From: Tahibacter amnicola
Lineage (GTDB): Bacteria; Pseudomonadota; Gammaproteobacteria; Xanthomonadales; Rhodanobacteraceae
DNA length: 64,000 bases
NCBI RefSeq assembly: GCF_025398735.1
Contig: NZ_CP104694.1
Span: 5,483,465-5,547,464, forward strand
Direction: 5' to 3'
The translations under genes and the position numbers were made by a program. The notes under the pieces were generated by a model. That model did not search any database. It had not been told where the DNA came from and saw only the letters and a list, made by a program, of their open reading frames with translations. Below, piece after piece: positions 29,738 to 38,900 of the stretch. The number at the start of each line of letters is the position of its first letter. Within the stretch, counting starts at the first letter, position 1.

Positions 29738-29960
29738 TGTAGGTTGGCGGTGAACGCAGCGAACCCCGACATCGGGCCTCTATGGCACCTCGGCCTGTGT
29801 ATTTTGCGCCCTTGCTGGAGTTCGCTGCACTCACCCCAGCCCACCGTTGTGCACTTTCAGTTTTTGTCGCGTAATTCACCCCGGGTGCGCTGCGCTTACC
29901 CAGGCTACAGGGAGCACTGCTTTTATAGCCCGGGTTAACCCGCAGGGTTCACCCGGGGTG
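29738..29960. repeat. REP-like palindromic repeats, copy 2
   Basis: Same two facing pairs as at 11755-11977, offset 17,983 bp, with no difference seen. Confidence 0.65.
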
Positions 29961-30020
29961 GGGCTGCGACCACGATACGAGAACTGCCACGCCTCACGAT
30001 GTTGCACTGCGAACGTCACA

Positions 30021-30190
30021 GGAAACACCGTCAACCGCACCGGAGCGGTTGACCCATCCAAACAGCGCGGTGCGTCTTTCCGGAAGACTCACCCGCTGCG
30101 CACGATGGAACGGTGTTTCCGGTGACGCTTGCCATGAAAACCACCGGTGACTGCTATCCCTCCGACAGCGCCAATCGCGCGAGCGCTGTC
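30021..30190. other. Cloverleaf-like inverted repeat plus hairpin, copy 2
   Basis: Same as 12038-12207, offset 17,983 bp: outer stem GGAAACACCGT/ACGGTGTTTCC with two inner arms, then GACAGCGC/GCGCTGTC. Confidence 0.55.
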
Positions 30191-30438
30191 GGGCACGGGG
30201 CTGTGCTGACGAGTGCAGCCGTGACAGCCAGGGTAGCGGGCGCCGGTTCCTATTCTTCGTTGCGGCTGCGGCGAAAGCCACTCGGACCTGCGCGGGAACA
30301 TTCGGGCTCTGCTCGCAGCGACGGATTCCTCTGCCCGATCACCCCGCGCGGCGCGTTCTCCCACCGCCCAGCCCGTTTCACCCCCAGCCAGCTTCCGGCC
30401 ACTACCCTGTCTGGGCGCCTGGACAAAGGGAATTCGTC

Positions 30439-30708
30439 ATGTCTTCGGAAAATCCGAAAACCGAGCTGGATCATGTGAATGACACGGTGCTGCAGCTCAA
30501 GGAAATGCGCCATTACGCGAAGAACAATGTCGAGCTGCTGACCACGCAGTGGATGTTGTTCGACGGGACGCTGGGCAAGCTCAAGCGCACGGAGCTGGAT
30601 CTGATGTCACGCCAGAGCCAGTTCTACGACGCGCTGGAGGCGGCGATTGCGGATCTGGAGGAACTGGCGGCGAGTCTGCAGCCGGTGCCCGAGGCTGCAT
30701 CGGAATAG
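30439..30708 (+). CDS. Small coiled-coil protein, unknown function
   Basis: 89 residues from ATG 30439 with AGGGA upstream. The sequence (MSSENPKTELDHVNDTVLQLKEMRHYAKNNVELL...) is almost all alpha-helical, acidic, with heptad-like leucines through residues 10-75 and a flexible VPEAASE tail. No family recognised. It is cytoplasmic, alone on its strand, and converges with the pilus operon (14 bases before the tip gene's stop). Confidence 0.6.
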   Translation: MSSENPKTELDHVNDTVLQLKEMRHYAKNNVELLTTQWMLFDGTLGKLKRTELDLMSRQSQFYDALEAAIADLEELAASLQPVPEAASE

Positions 30709-30721
30709 CGGGTGGGGCCGC

Positions 30722-31150
30722 TCAGTACGTCACGGTGACGACGAGCGTGTCGGCATACATGCCGGGTATCGCCGTGGGTTGCGCGGGAATGCGGCCGTAG
30801 GCGGTGTGCGATACGCCGGCGGCGTCGGCGGTGCCCGAGACGGTGACGGTGGATCCGCTGCCATCGCCCCAGATGGTGCTGCGCGATGCATCGGCGTAAA
30901 TGTTGTAGGCGAGATTCCCGCTGGTGCCGGTCAGCGTGCGGTCGGCGAAATCGCCGTTGCCGGCGCTCAGGCTGATGCTGTACTCGGTGGGATCCGGGCA
31001 GTAGACATCGATGCGGCTGAAGCTGTCGGTGGATGCGGCGTCCAGCGGATTGATCGGCATGAAGGCCATGGGGTCGGCACTGACGGTGCAGGCAACGGCC
31101 GGCAATGCTGCCGCATAGACCACAAAACCCGAACACCGCGTTTTCCACAT
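30722..31150 (-). CDS. Spore-coat-U/Csu-type pilin, single domain (minor or tip subunit)
   Basis: 142 residues from ATG 31150 with a strong GGAGG. A short hydrophobic signal (FVVYAAALPAVACTVSA) is followed by one SCPU domain: an N-terminal Cys, later YCPDPTEYSISLSAGNGDFADRTLTG, LAYNIYADASRSTIWGDG, and the C-terminal beta strand YADTLVVTVTY. This strand is the part exchanged with the chaperone. Being last in the operon, after the usher, it takes the position of CsuE, but CsuE-type tip adhesins have two domains whereas this has one. Confidence 0.85.
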   Translation of the reverse strand: MWKTRCSGFVVYAAALPAVACTVSADPMAFMPINPLDAASTDSFSRIDVYCPDPTEYSISLSAGNGDFADRTLTGTSGNLAYNIYADASRSTIWGDGSGSTVTVSGTADAAGVSHTAYGRIPAQPTAIPGMYADTLVVTVTY

Positions 31151-31159
31151 GACAACCTC

Positions 31160-33688
31160 CTACAGGCAGGTGATGGTGCCCAGCTCGCCCGGCCTGCCGT
31201 CACTGGCCTGCGGGATGTCCACGCCCACGGAGCAGCTGCCGTCAGGCCAGCTGACGATGAGATCCTGTCGCCCGGCCATTCCCGCTTCGAAGGCGGCAAG
31301 TCCGTTGGCACCCACAATACCGGACACATCGTTGGCGAGGATATCGGATCCCGCCGGAACGGGCGCGCCGTCGCTGCGGACGATCGTTGCGACGAAGCTG
31401 CGACGCAGCGTGCCCGCAAAATGCACGCGTACGCCGCTGCGCCGGGCAGGTACCACTTCGGCCCGCGTGCGCTGGAGCGAAACTTCCAGGGGAACATCCT
31501 GGTCGTCGATGCCCACGACGTTGCGCTGGTACGGAAGAAGGCCTACGGCCAACCCACGGCCGGATTCGTCGGCGCGGCCGACAACCTGTTCGTTGAGCGT
31601 GACCTCCACGTTTTCTGCGCCGCCATCGACCACGGCGAACGGGCCGTCCAGCCAACGGGACATCCACAGGCGGCCGTCTGCCCAGACCACGCCACCACGA
31701 AAGGATCCACGCAGGGCGGTTTCCTTCTCCACACGCGCCGCATCCACCTGCGCGACGCCCCAGGGCCCGTTGTGGATGACCGATGCCTGGCTCCGCAGGC
31801 GTCCGCCCTGGGCGCCCACCGACGCGCGATAGCCCGCGCCCGTCCCGCGCGGCGGTGCCTTCTGGTAGGAAACGTCCCAGAAGCTGGACTCATCCGACGA
31901 CGATGCATTCGCGCTGAGATTGCTTTGCGGGCCCAAGGGCAGCACGTAGGAGAGCGAAACCGTCGTGTCCTTGGTTTCATCTTCCCGCGACACCAGGGCC
32001 TGGAGATAGCCCAGCCACAGCGGCACTGAACCGCGCACATTCCAGGCGGCGTAGCGCTTTCCATCCAAAGTTTCGCGATCGATGCGGCTGATGCCGAGGT
32101 TTACCGGCTTGAGCTCGGCGTTGAGATAGGCCACCAGGCTGCGCCGCGCCGCAAATGCCGAACGATTCGACAGACTGGTGAATCCCGTTTGCGCGACGCG
32201 CAGGCGGGCGCCGGCACTGACATGCCGGCCGCGGTGTTCGACACCCGTACTCACGGCGTGACGGTTCGGGCCGTCCGCCGGCATATCCTGTTCGACACCC
32301 AGGTTGACGAGCGCGTCATCGAGGATCACCGCAACCAGGCCTGCACCCAGCACGAGGTGATCCGGAAACCATTCCATTCGCCCTTCGAGGGTCAGATGCG
32401 GATTCATGCCGCGCCGCCAGCTGGCCGCGGCAAAGGTGTCGCCGTAGCGATCACCCGCGCCACCAAACCCTACGCGCAGCTTGCCGGCGTCGATGCTCCA
32501 CTCCTGCTTGCCGGGCATCAGCAAGCCAGGATCACCGTAGAAGTCGGACTCGATCACCTGCACCCGGCCGAGCACGTCACGCACGACGGCGCGCACATTG
32601 CCCGAGCCCGTCACACCGGGAATAGCGCCGATATCGAATGGCCCAGGATTGATCGGCTGCGTACCCACGAGGCGGCTGTTGATGAAGACATCCAGTACAC
32701 CAGGCAGCGCCGATTCTCCCTTCACGACGATCGGTACGCTGTGCAGGGCCCAGGGCTGCACCGATCGCTCGGTGCCATAGTGGATGCCACCAAATCGCAC
32801 CGGCACCCCAAGGGTTCCGCTGCCTCCGATGGCATCGCCTATGCGCAGCTGGCGCCCCGTCTCGGGATAGTCGCGCACGAAACCTGTCTCCAGCCGAACC
32901 AGTTCGCCCGAGCCGGGCAACAGCGCGTGCCGGCTGGCCGCCGACCAGGTGCCGCGAAAGACAACGGCTTCGAACAAGCCACCGATGTCCGATTCCGTAT
33001 CGGCATGCTGCGCCACGAGTTCGTAGTTGAGTGCGGCGCCACCGATCAGGTCGGCAGACACGGCAACCTTCTCGCCACCGGTTGGACGGACGACCGTGGT
33101 CTGCAGCAGCGCCGTATCCGCATACAGCGAAAGGACCTGATTCGGTACGTCGATGCTGTAGCGCAGGCCCGGCACGGCGCGCAGCGAAACCGGGCCCTCT
33201 GCGATGACCGATGCGCGCAGTCCGACAGCGTGGAGATCTTTCGCGTCCATGACCAGGTCGTTGGCCGGACCGGTTGCGACGACCGGCTCTTCCCTGGCGA
33301 CGTGATTGAGATTCACCGTCAGCAGCCAGTCGCTCGCACCTTCCGATTCGAGCGGGGTGGCAGCGGTGATCAGTACGACACCAAATTCCGGGCGTACTTC
33401 GATCCGCACGTCGGCGACGGACGAGGCGCGATGAAAGCTTTCGCCATCGATGCGTCGCGGTGCGTCTGATGGTACCGGCAGCCCGAGGACATTCAGATCA
33501 AGAGCGCGCAGCAACCACTGTGCATCGCGATCCCTGACCATCCGCAGCGTGTAATGCCGGTCTTCCCCGTTGACGATCGCGCCCAGCCACGATTCTTCGT
33601 CGGCGCTGGTCGCCAGCGCCGGCATCAGGGCTAGGAGTGCAAGGAAAAGGGCGCGGCAGACGGCGCTCAGCGCGACGCGACCGTACAC
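31160..33688 (-). CDS. Fimbrial outer-membrane usher (Csu/archaic chaperone-usher type)
   Basis: 842 residues, GTG start at 33688 overlapping the chaperone 3' end by 22 bases. Signal peptide (VCRALFLALLALMPALATSA), N-terminal periplasmic domain (SWLGAIVNGEDRHYTLRMVRDRDAQWLL), a 24-strand barrel region with plug (DVFINSRLVGTQPINPGPFDIGAIPGVTGSGNVRAVVRDVLGR) and C-terminal domains (LLPYQRNVVGIDDQDVPLEVSLQRTRAEVVPARRSGVRVHF). It would secrete and assemble the pilins. Length is typical of ushers. Confidence 0.93.
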   Translation of the reverse strand: MYGRVALSAVCRALFLALLALMPALATSADEESWLGAIVNGEDRHYTLRMVRDRDAQWLLRALDLNVLGLPVPSDAPRRIDGESFHRASSVADVRIEVRPEFGVVLITAATPLESEGASDWLLTVNLNHVAREEPVVATGPANDLVMDAKDLHAVGLRASVIAEGPVSLRAVPGLRYSIDVPNQVLSLYADTALLQTTVVRPTGGEKVAVSADLIGGAALNYELVAQHADTESDIGGLFEAVVFRGTWSAASRHALLPGSGELVRLETGFVRDYPETGRQLRIGDAIGGSGTLGVPVRFGGIHYGTERSVQPWALHSVPIVVKGESALPGVLDVFINSRLVGTQPINPGPFDIGAIPGVTGSGNVRAVVRDVLGRVQVIESDFYGDPGLLMPGKQEWSIDAGKLRVGFGGAGDRYGDTFAAASWRRGMNPHLTLEGRMEWFPDHLVLGAGLVAVILDDALVNLGVEQDMPADGPNRHAVSTGVEHRGRHVSAGARLRVAQTGFTSLSNRSAFAARRSLVAYLNAELKPVNLGISRIDRETLDGKRYAAWNVRGSVPLWLGYLQALVSREDETKDTTVSLSYVLPLGPQSNLSANASSSDESSFWDVSYQKAPPRGTGAGYRASVGAQGGRLRSQASVIHNGPWGVAQVDAARVEKETALRGSFRGGVVWADGRLWMSRWLDGPFAVVDGGAENVEVTLNEQVVGRADESGRGLAVGLLPYQRNVVGIDDQDVPLEVSLQRTRAEVVPARRSGVRVHFAGTLRRSFVATIVRSDGAPVPAGSDILANDVSGIVGANGLAAFEAGMAGRQDLIVSWPDGSCSVGVDIPQASDGRPGELGTITCL

Positions 33689-34380
33689 GTTTGCGCGTCC
33701 CTGCCCCCCGCATCAAACGCGAGCGTGTCGCCTGCCCGGATCGTCGTGTTCGAAGGCAGGTTCACGCGACGGCTGGCCCCTGCCAGCACATACACTTGTC
33801 CCTCGTGCAGCACACGTTGATCACCACTGCCCACGGAACGAAGGCGCGTGAATCGATAGTGCACCGGTCCGTTGCGTGTAATGTCGAGCGCGCCAGAGCC
33901 CGCCACATGACAGCTGAGCGATGGCGGATCGGAGATCGGCTTATCCGGCGCAACGAACACCGGAACGCTCAGCTCCACGATGGTACGCACACCGGTGGAA
34001 ACGTCCGGCGTTTCCGGGGGGACTTCGCGAAAGCTGACACGGTAGCTTTGTTCGACGGTGGCGCTTTGCGGGTTGCGCAGGGCCACGCGGACCACCTGCC
34101 GCCCCTGCGGGGGCAGCTTGATCACCGGCGGGGCAACAATGAGGCCATTGTCGGCGACGACATTGTCGCGTCCGCCATCCTGCGACCACTTGCGCGGCTC
34201 GGCCTGCACGACGATCGCCTGATCGGTGGGGTTTTTCAGCTCAAAATTGGTCGTACGCTGGCCGGGCTTCAATTCCGCCCGGACCGGCGTCAATGACAAG
34301 GAACCGCACTGCGCCGCACCGCTTGCGAGAAACGATACGGCGAGCGCGACCCAGGGAAGTCGCGCCGCACGTGGAGTCAT
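33667..34380 (-). CDS. Periplasmic pilus chaperone (Csu type)
   Basis: 237 residues. Signal peptide (LPWVALAVSFLASGAAQCG), then the chaperone Ig fold: LSLTPVRAELKPGQRTTNFELKNPTDQAIVVQAEPRKWSQDGGRDNVVADNGLIVAPPVIKLPPQGRQVVRVALRNP is the classic first domain, with the PPxIxLPPxGxQxVR motif. It donates a strand to the pilins. It starts one base after the pilin stop. Confidence 0.93.
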   Translation of the reverse strand: MTPRAARLPWVALAVSFLASGAAQCGSLSLTPVRAELKPGQRTTNFELKNPTDQAIVVQAEPRKWSQDGGRDNVVADNGLIVAPPVIKLPPQGRQVVRVALRNPQSATVEQSYRVSFREVPPETPDVSTGVRTIVELSVPVFVAPDKPISDPPSLSCHVAGSGALDITRNGPVHYRFTRLRSVGSGDQRVLHEGQVYVLAGASRRVNLPSNTTIRAGDTLAFDAGGRDAQTCTVASR

Positions 34381-34381
34381 A

Positions 34382-34879
34382 TCAGTAGGTCACCGTGATC
34401 GTCACTGCGTCCGAATAGGTGTCGACCGGCGTTGCGGTCTGCCCGCCAAGGATAGTCCCATAGACCGTGAAGACTTGGTTGCTGCCGGTGCCGTCGCTGG
34501 AAACCATTTCCGTGGTGTCGGTGCCATCGCCCCAGATCACGGTGCGGCCGCTGTCGACGAACAACGCGTAGTTGAGGAGTTCACTGGTGTTCGTGCCGGT
34601 CATTTTGCGGATGGCCAGAGAAGCACCGTCACCCGTGCCGGCATTGAGCGCGATGGTGTAGTCGGTGCCCACCGTGCACTGCACGGTGAAGTTCTGGTTG
34701 CCGGTGAGAGCCGAACCGGTGCGCGGGTCGAACTGACCGAAATTCAGCGTCGCGCCGCCAGCGGTGCACGAGTCGACGACGGTGGCGGCGACGTTCAAGG
34801 TGCTGGTGGTGGTGGCGGCGATAGCGGGCGCAGCGGCGATGACGGACACAACGGCAACGAGAGCGAAGGAAAGTTTCAT
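34382..34879 (-). CDS. Spore-coat-U/Csu-type major pilin
   Basis: 165 residues from ATG 34879 (the frame extends to 35035 but the signal peptide MKLSFALVAVVSVIAAAPAIA sets the start). SCPU domain: ATVVDSCTAGGATLNFGQFDPRTG, NFTVQCTVGTDYTIALNAGTGD, LNYALFVDSGRTVIWGDG, TVYGTILGGQTATPVDTYSDAVTITVTY. Two cysteines for the conserved disulfide. First gene of the four-gene pilus operon. Such pili support attachment and biofilm formation. Confidence 0.92.
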   Translation of the reverse strand: MKLSFALVAVVSVIAAAPAIAATTTSTLNVAATVVDSCTAGGATLNFGQFDPRTGSALTGNQNFTVQCTVGTDYTIALNAGTGDGASLAIRKMTGTNTSELLNYALFVDSGRTVIWGDGTDTTEMVSSDGTGSNQVFTVYGTILGGQTATPVDTYSDAVTITVTY

Positions 34880-35194
34880 GAGTTTCAGATTCCAGGAATG
34901 TGTTGAGAGATTCAATACGGATTTGATTCGGCCGTTCCCGAATACCGGCCAGGGGATTTCGCACGCGGCGATCGGGATGCTGGATTTAGGGCAATACAGT
35001 GGCTTCGCGCCGTGGCGCGTTTTCGAATCCTCCATTTGTGATCGTCATTGCCTGCCGGCAGTCCAGGCCCGAGGCGGCGCGGTGGCCGCTGGTCCGGTGG
35101 CGGACAATGGTGTTGCGGCGGGGTGAGGTGAAACGATTGCGAACTACATGGGTCGAGCAGTGCCTTGCAGTAAACGGGTGTGCAGCATCGGGGC
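34880..35194. other. Intergenic region upstream of the pilus operon
   Basis: About 315 bases between the pilin start and the stop of the 35195 gene, both on the minus strand. It must contain the pilus promoter; I see no convincing -12/-24 or -10/-35 pair and no gene. Confidence 0.4.
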
Positions 35195-35524
35195 TTACAG
35201 GGAATCGGTCGTCGCCACGCAGGGCGTCTGGTCAGAACAGGTCGCGCTCGCCGCGATGGCCATGGCGCGACGTTCGGCTTCCACACGCTTGGCCGTACGG
35301 GCGGCGAGAATCTCGCGAACGCGCGCGTCGGCCACTGCGTCCGGCGGATCAAGGCCGTTGGCACGGCGCCAGGCGCGAATCACTTCCGCGGCGTCTTCGT
35401 CCACCTGGATATGAATGCCGACCTTCGTTGTCTGCGCCTGGATCGGGTTGACTGCAAAGAGCGCGACGAGCGTGGTCAGCAGCAGGGCCAGGATCCGGAC
35501 CAGTGAACGAGGGAAGGTTGTCAT
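35195..35524 (-). CDS. Small exported protein, unknown function
   Basis: 109 residues from ATG 35524, with GGAG at a good distance; the frame upstream to 35635 lacks support. Signal peptide MTTFPRSLVRILALLLTTLVALFAVNPIQAQ, then an alpha-helical stretch (DAAEVIRAWRRANGLDPPDAVADARVREILAARTAKRVEAERRAMAIAASA) and a tail with two cysteines (CSDQTPC). No family recognised. Confidence 0.6.
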   Translation of the reverse strand: MTTFPRSLVRILALLLTTLVALFAVNPIQAQTTKVGIHIQVDEDAAEVIRAWRRANGLDPPDAVADARVREILAARTAKRVEAERRAMAIAASATCSDQTPCVATTDSL

Positions 35525-35976
35525 CGGGATTCTCCGCAAAGCGTCTGGAGGCTTCGCAGGAACAGCAGTGCAAACCCTGTGCTCAGACACTGCGCCGAAA
35601 TCCCGACTGCGCCGACTGCACAAATAGTTCAACAAATACAGTCACTTGCATAACCTGGACGAAAGACCCGCCCTCGCGGGATGCCGTTGCGTCGGCGCCA
35701 ATCCCACGACGGCGGCAGATTGCCGTCGTCCCGTCCGCCAGTGCGTCCGACGACTTGCCGACACCGTCCGGATCGGTGTGCGTTTCGACGCCCCGCACCC
35801 GCACGGGGAGCCCTGCGCTAATCTGTCACGGAAGCAGCACATGCCGCGTCAATTCCTATACCCGCCATCGCTTGACACTGTGATGCCAAATCTCCTTGGA
35901 TAGAACGCAAGGAATGGCCGGACTTCGCCGGCGCAGTTTCCCGGCGCAGCCTCATTGCAGGTTCCAGGGTTTCGAC
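35525..35976. other. Divergent intergenic region, no gene seen
   Basis: About 450 bases between the small exported protein and the large signalling protein. It should contain both divergent promoters. Several short frames run through it with no Shine-Dalgarno or recognisable product. Confidence 0.4.
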
Positions 35977-38900
35977 ATGCAGATCGATCCGGCGTCCAGG
36001 CAGAACGCAGCGAATACCGAGACGGATAGCCGGCGCGCCCTGCGCGGTCCGGTGGCGTGGATCATTCTTGTGATCGGCGCCGTAACGGTGTTCCTGCCCG
36101 CACAGCCGCCGCCGGGATATCCGAGCTGGTTTGCGCAATGGATTTTCGCGGCGCTCGTTGCTGTCGCGCTCGCCGTGGCGGGCTTACGTACGGCCGGGCG
36201 GCGACTGGGGGCTGTACTGCTGGGTGCGGGCGTTCTCGCGTTGGCCACCGTAGCGGTTGGCGACGTCGACTATTCCGCCGAGCACCAGTACGTACGCGCC
36301 GCACGCATTCTGTTCGCGGTCGCCATCGCAGCCCTGGGTGCCGGCCTGCTGCGGCGCAGTCTGCCGGCAGGACGCCAGCTGCCGCGCACCGTGCCAGCCT
36401 GGCTGCTCATCGCCTGCGCGCTGTGTGCCGCCGGTTTCTTTGGCAGCCCCTGGGATCCGTTGCTGGGCTGGAGCTTCGTACTGTCGTGCCTGGTTGCCGG
36501 GGCGGGGCTCCTGGCCGACCAACGCGGACATGGCCCACGGGAATACACGCAGATCCAGGTGGCCTGTGCAGCGTTCGGCGTGCTCGCATGGCTGATGGGC
36601 AGCCCCATCCTCGTGGGCACCGGTGAACCCAGCAAGACGATGCAACTGCAGACGGCGTTGTCGCTGCTGCTCGTGGCGGGCAGCCTGTGGGCGCACCTGT
36701 CGGAACGACCGCGCCTGGCGACGGGACTGGCGATCCCCGTGCTGGCCAATGTCCTGCTGATCCTGGTCGGCCAGTACACCGGCCATGACCTCAGCCTGGG
36801 CGCGCTGGTATCGCTGCTGTTCGCGGGCTCCAGCGGCTCGCTGGTGCCGCGCTCGATGTCACCCAATTCCACGTTTGCACTTTTGACCGGATGCCTTGCC
36901 CTGGTCGGCATGCCCAGGGACGAACGCGACACCTTTCGCGCGGTCCTGGCGTGGACCGGCGGCCTGCTCACGCTGTCGATCGCCACCGCCAGCGCCATCG
37001 GGCATGTGACGGGACTGCTTGACCTCACCGCCTGGAGCGGACGCGGCGCGATGGCGCGCCTGACGACGATCGCCCAGCTGTCGTTTGGCGCTGCGGTTCT
37101 GTCGCTGGCGAACAGCCGTGTCTGGCAGCGCCGTACGCGACGCGAGTGGATCGCCGTGTTCGGCGGCGTTGTGGTCGTGGGCGTCACCACGTTGATCTGG
37201 CATGCCATGCAGCCCGGCGACCAGGAGCGCATCCGCGTTGCCACGAACGAGGCGATGGCTGAAGTACGGCATACGCTGCAACGCGAGATCACCCTGCGCC
37301 GGGAGATGATCACGCGGCTTTCGATCCATGTCGCGAACGGTTCGGACCAGTCCCAGTTCGAAGCCGATGCCGCGGCGCATTTTCGCGACTTCCCCGCCCT
37401 GCGCGGATTGCGCTGGCGCGATAACCAGGGCAACCGCTGGCGGGCCGATGCGCCGGGAAGCGCGGCAGGCCAGTTGCCCTTCGTCGACGACGCCATTGCC
37501 ACCGCCACGGCCGAGGGATTGCTCAAACCAGGCATGGCGGGCGCGTTCGTGCACGTTCCGAACGGTCCCTACCTGATGCTCGTGCTGGCCCCCGCGAGCG
37601 GCAGCGACAACCGTTCGGGCGACCTGATCGCGGCGTTCGATTTGCCGGCACTCCTCCAGCGCGTCCTGGACCGCCCGCCAGCGGGGTACGCGGTAAAAGT
37701 GACGCACCAGGGCAAGTCGCTCTACCAGGCCGGCATGGAAGATGTCGGCGAGAGCAGTCTTGCCGTGCAGGCCAGCGAGGCGCTGCTGGACGGATCAATG
37801 CAGGTCGAGGTCACACCCCGCCGCAGCGCAGTGGGATATCCACTGACACGGCTGTCGAGCGTGGTGCTGCTGGGAGGCCTGGCAATGGGCGGGTTCCTGG
37901 CCATGACGCTACGCTTTGCGCAGCTGGCCAGCCAGCGCACGCGCCTTGCCGAGGACAACAGCGACGGATTGCAGCGCGAAATCCAGGCGCGCCAGAGTTC
38001 CGAGGTGGCACTGGCAGCGGCCCTGGACCGGGCCGAACGACAGTCGCAGCAATTGCGGTCGATCATGCGTGGCGCGCTGCTCGCCAGCTCGAAGCTGGGC
38101 GACCCCAAGCTGCAGCAGGTACTGGTGGAGGAAATGCGCGGCGCGCTGTCGGCACATATCGCCGTGCTGCACCTGTTGCCCGAACGGGACGACGCCCACG
38201 CCAGGAACCACGTGTCGCTGTCGGACCGCTACGGCGGCTGGCGCACACAGCCGGCGGTCATCGAGGCCCTGGGCAATTTTGCCGCCGCGTTGCAGAGCAA
38301 GAAGCCGGTGATGCTGTCCGCGCAGGAGCTCGCGCACCATCCTGCCTGGCAGCAGTTCTGCCGCAGTGTCGCCGATTTCCCCGAAGGAATCAGCGTCATC
38401 TGCCTGGCGATCCGCGACCAGGCCGGCGAGCGCCAGGGCGCCCTGCTCGTGGCAGATCAGGATGTCGGTGTCTTCGACAGCGACGACCTCACGGTCGCCA
38501 TCCAGTTCTCCCAGATCGCCGCCATCTCCATCGGCTGGTCACGTCTGATCGACGATCTGAAAGCCACGCGGGCGCATCTGAACGAACAGGTCGATGCGCT
38601 GGACAAGAGCCGCTCGATGCTGGCGCAGGCCGAGCGGGTCGCCCGCCTGGGCAGCTGGGAGATCGATCTGGCCGATCCGGAACACCCGCGCTACCAATGG
38701 TCGGAACAGGCCTTGCGCAGCCTGAACCTCCCGCCGATGACGGCGCAGAGCGACAAACTCCTGGGTCAGGACCTGTGGCACCCGGACGAGCGCGAGCAGC
38801 TGGCAGCGGCGCATCGCGCGGCCATCAACGAGGGCACGCCGTTCGAAATGGACCACCGCCTGCTGCAAGCCGACGGCAAGTGGCGCTGGATTCATTCCAA

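Larger units (their letters stand above)
28912..30275 (+). repeat. Long direct repeat, copy 2 (right boundary of the CRISPR/Fic island)
   Basis: Same module as 10931-12292, same orientation. The 5' part differs by scattered substitutions and small indels; from about 29410 on it reads the same as copy 1. After 30275 the sequence goes on into what looks like core genes (30439 onward), so this copy may be the ancestral one or the target of a duplication. Confidence 0.95.
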
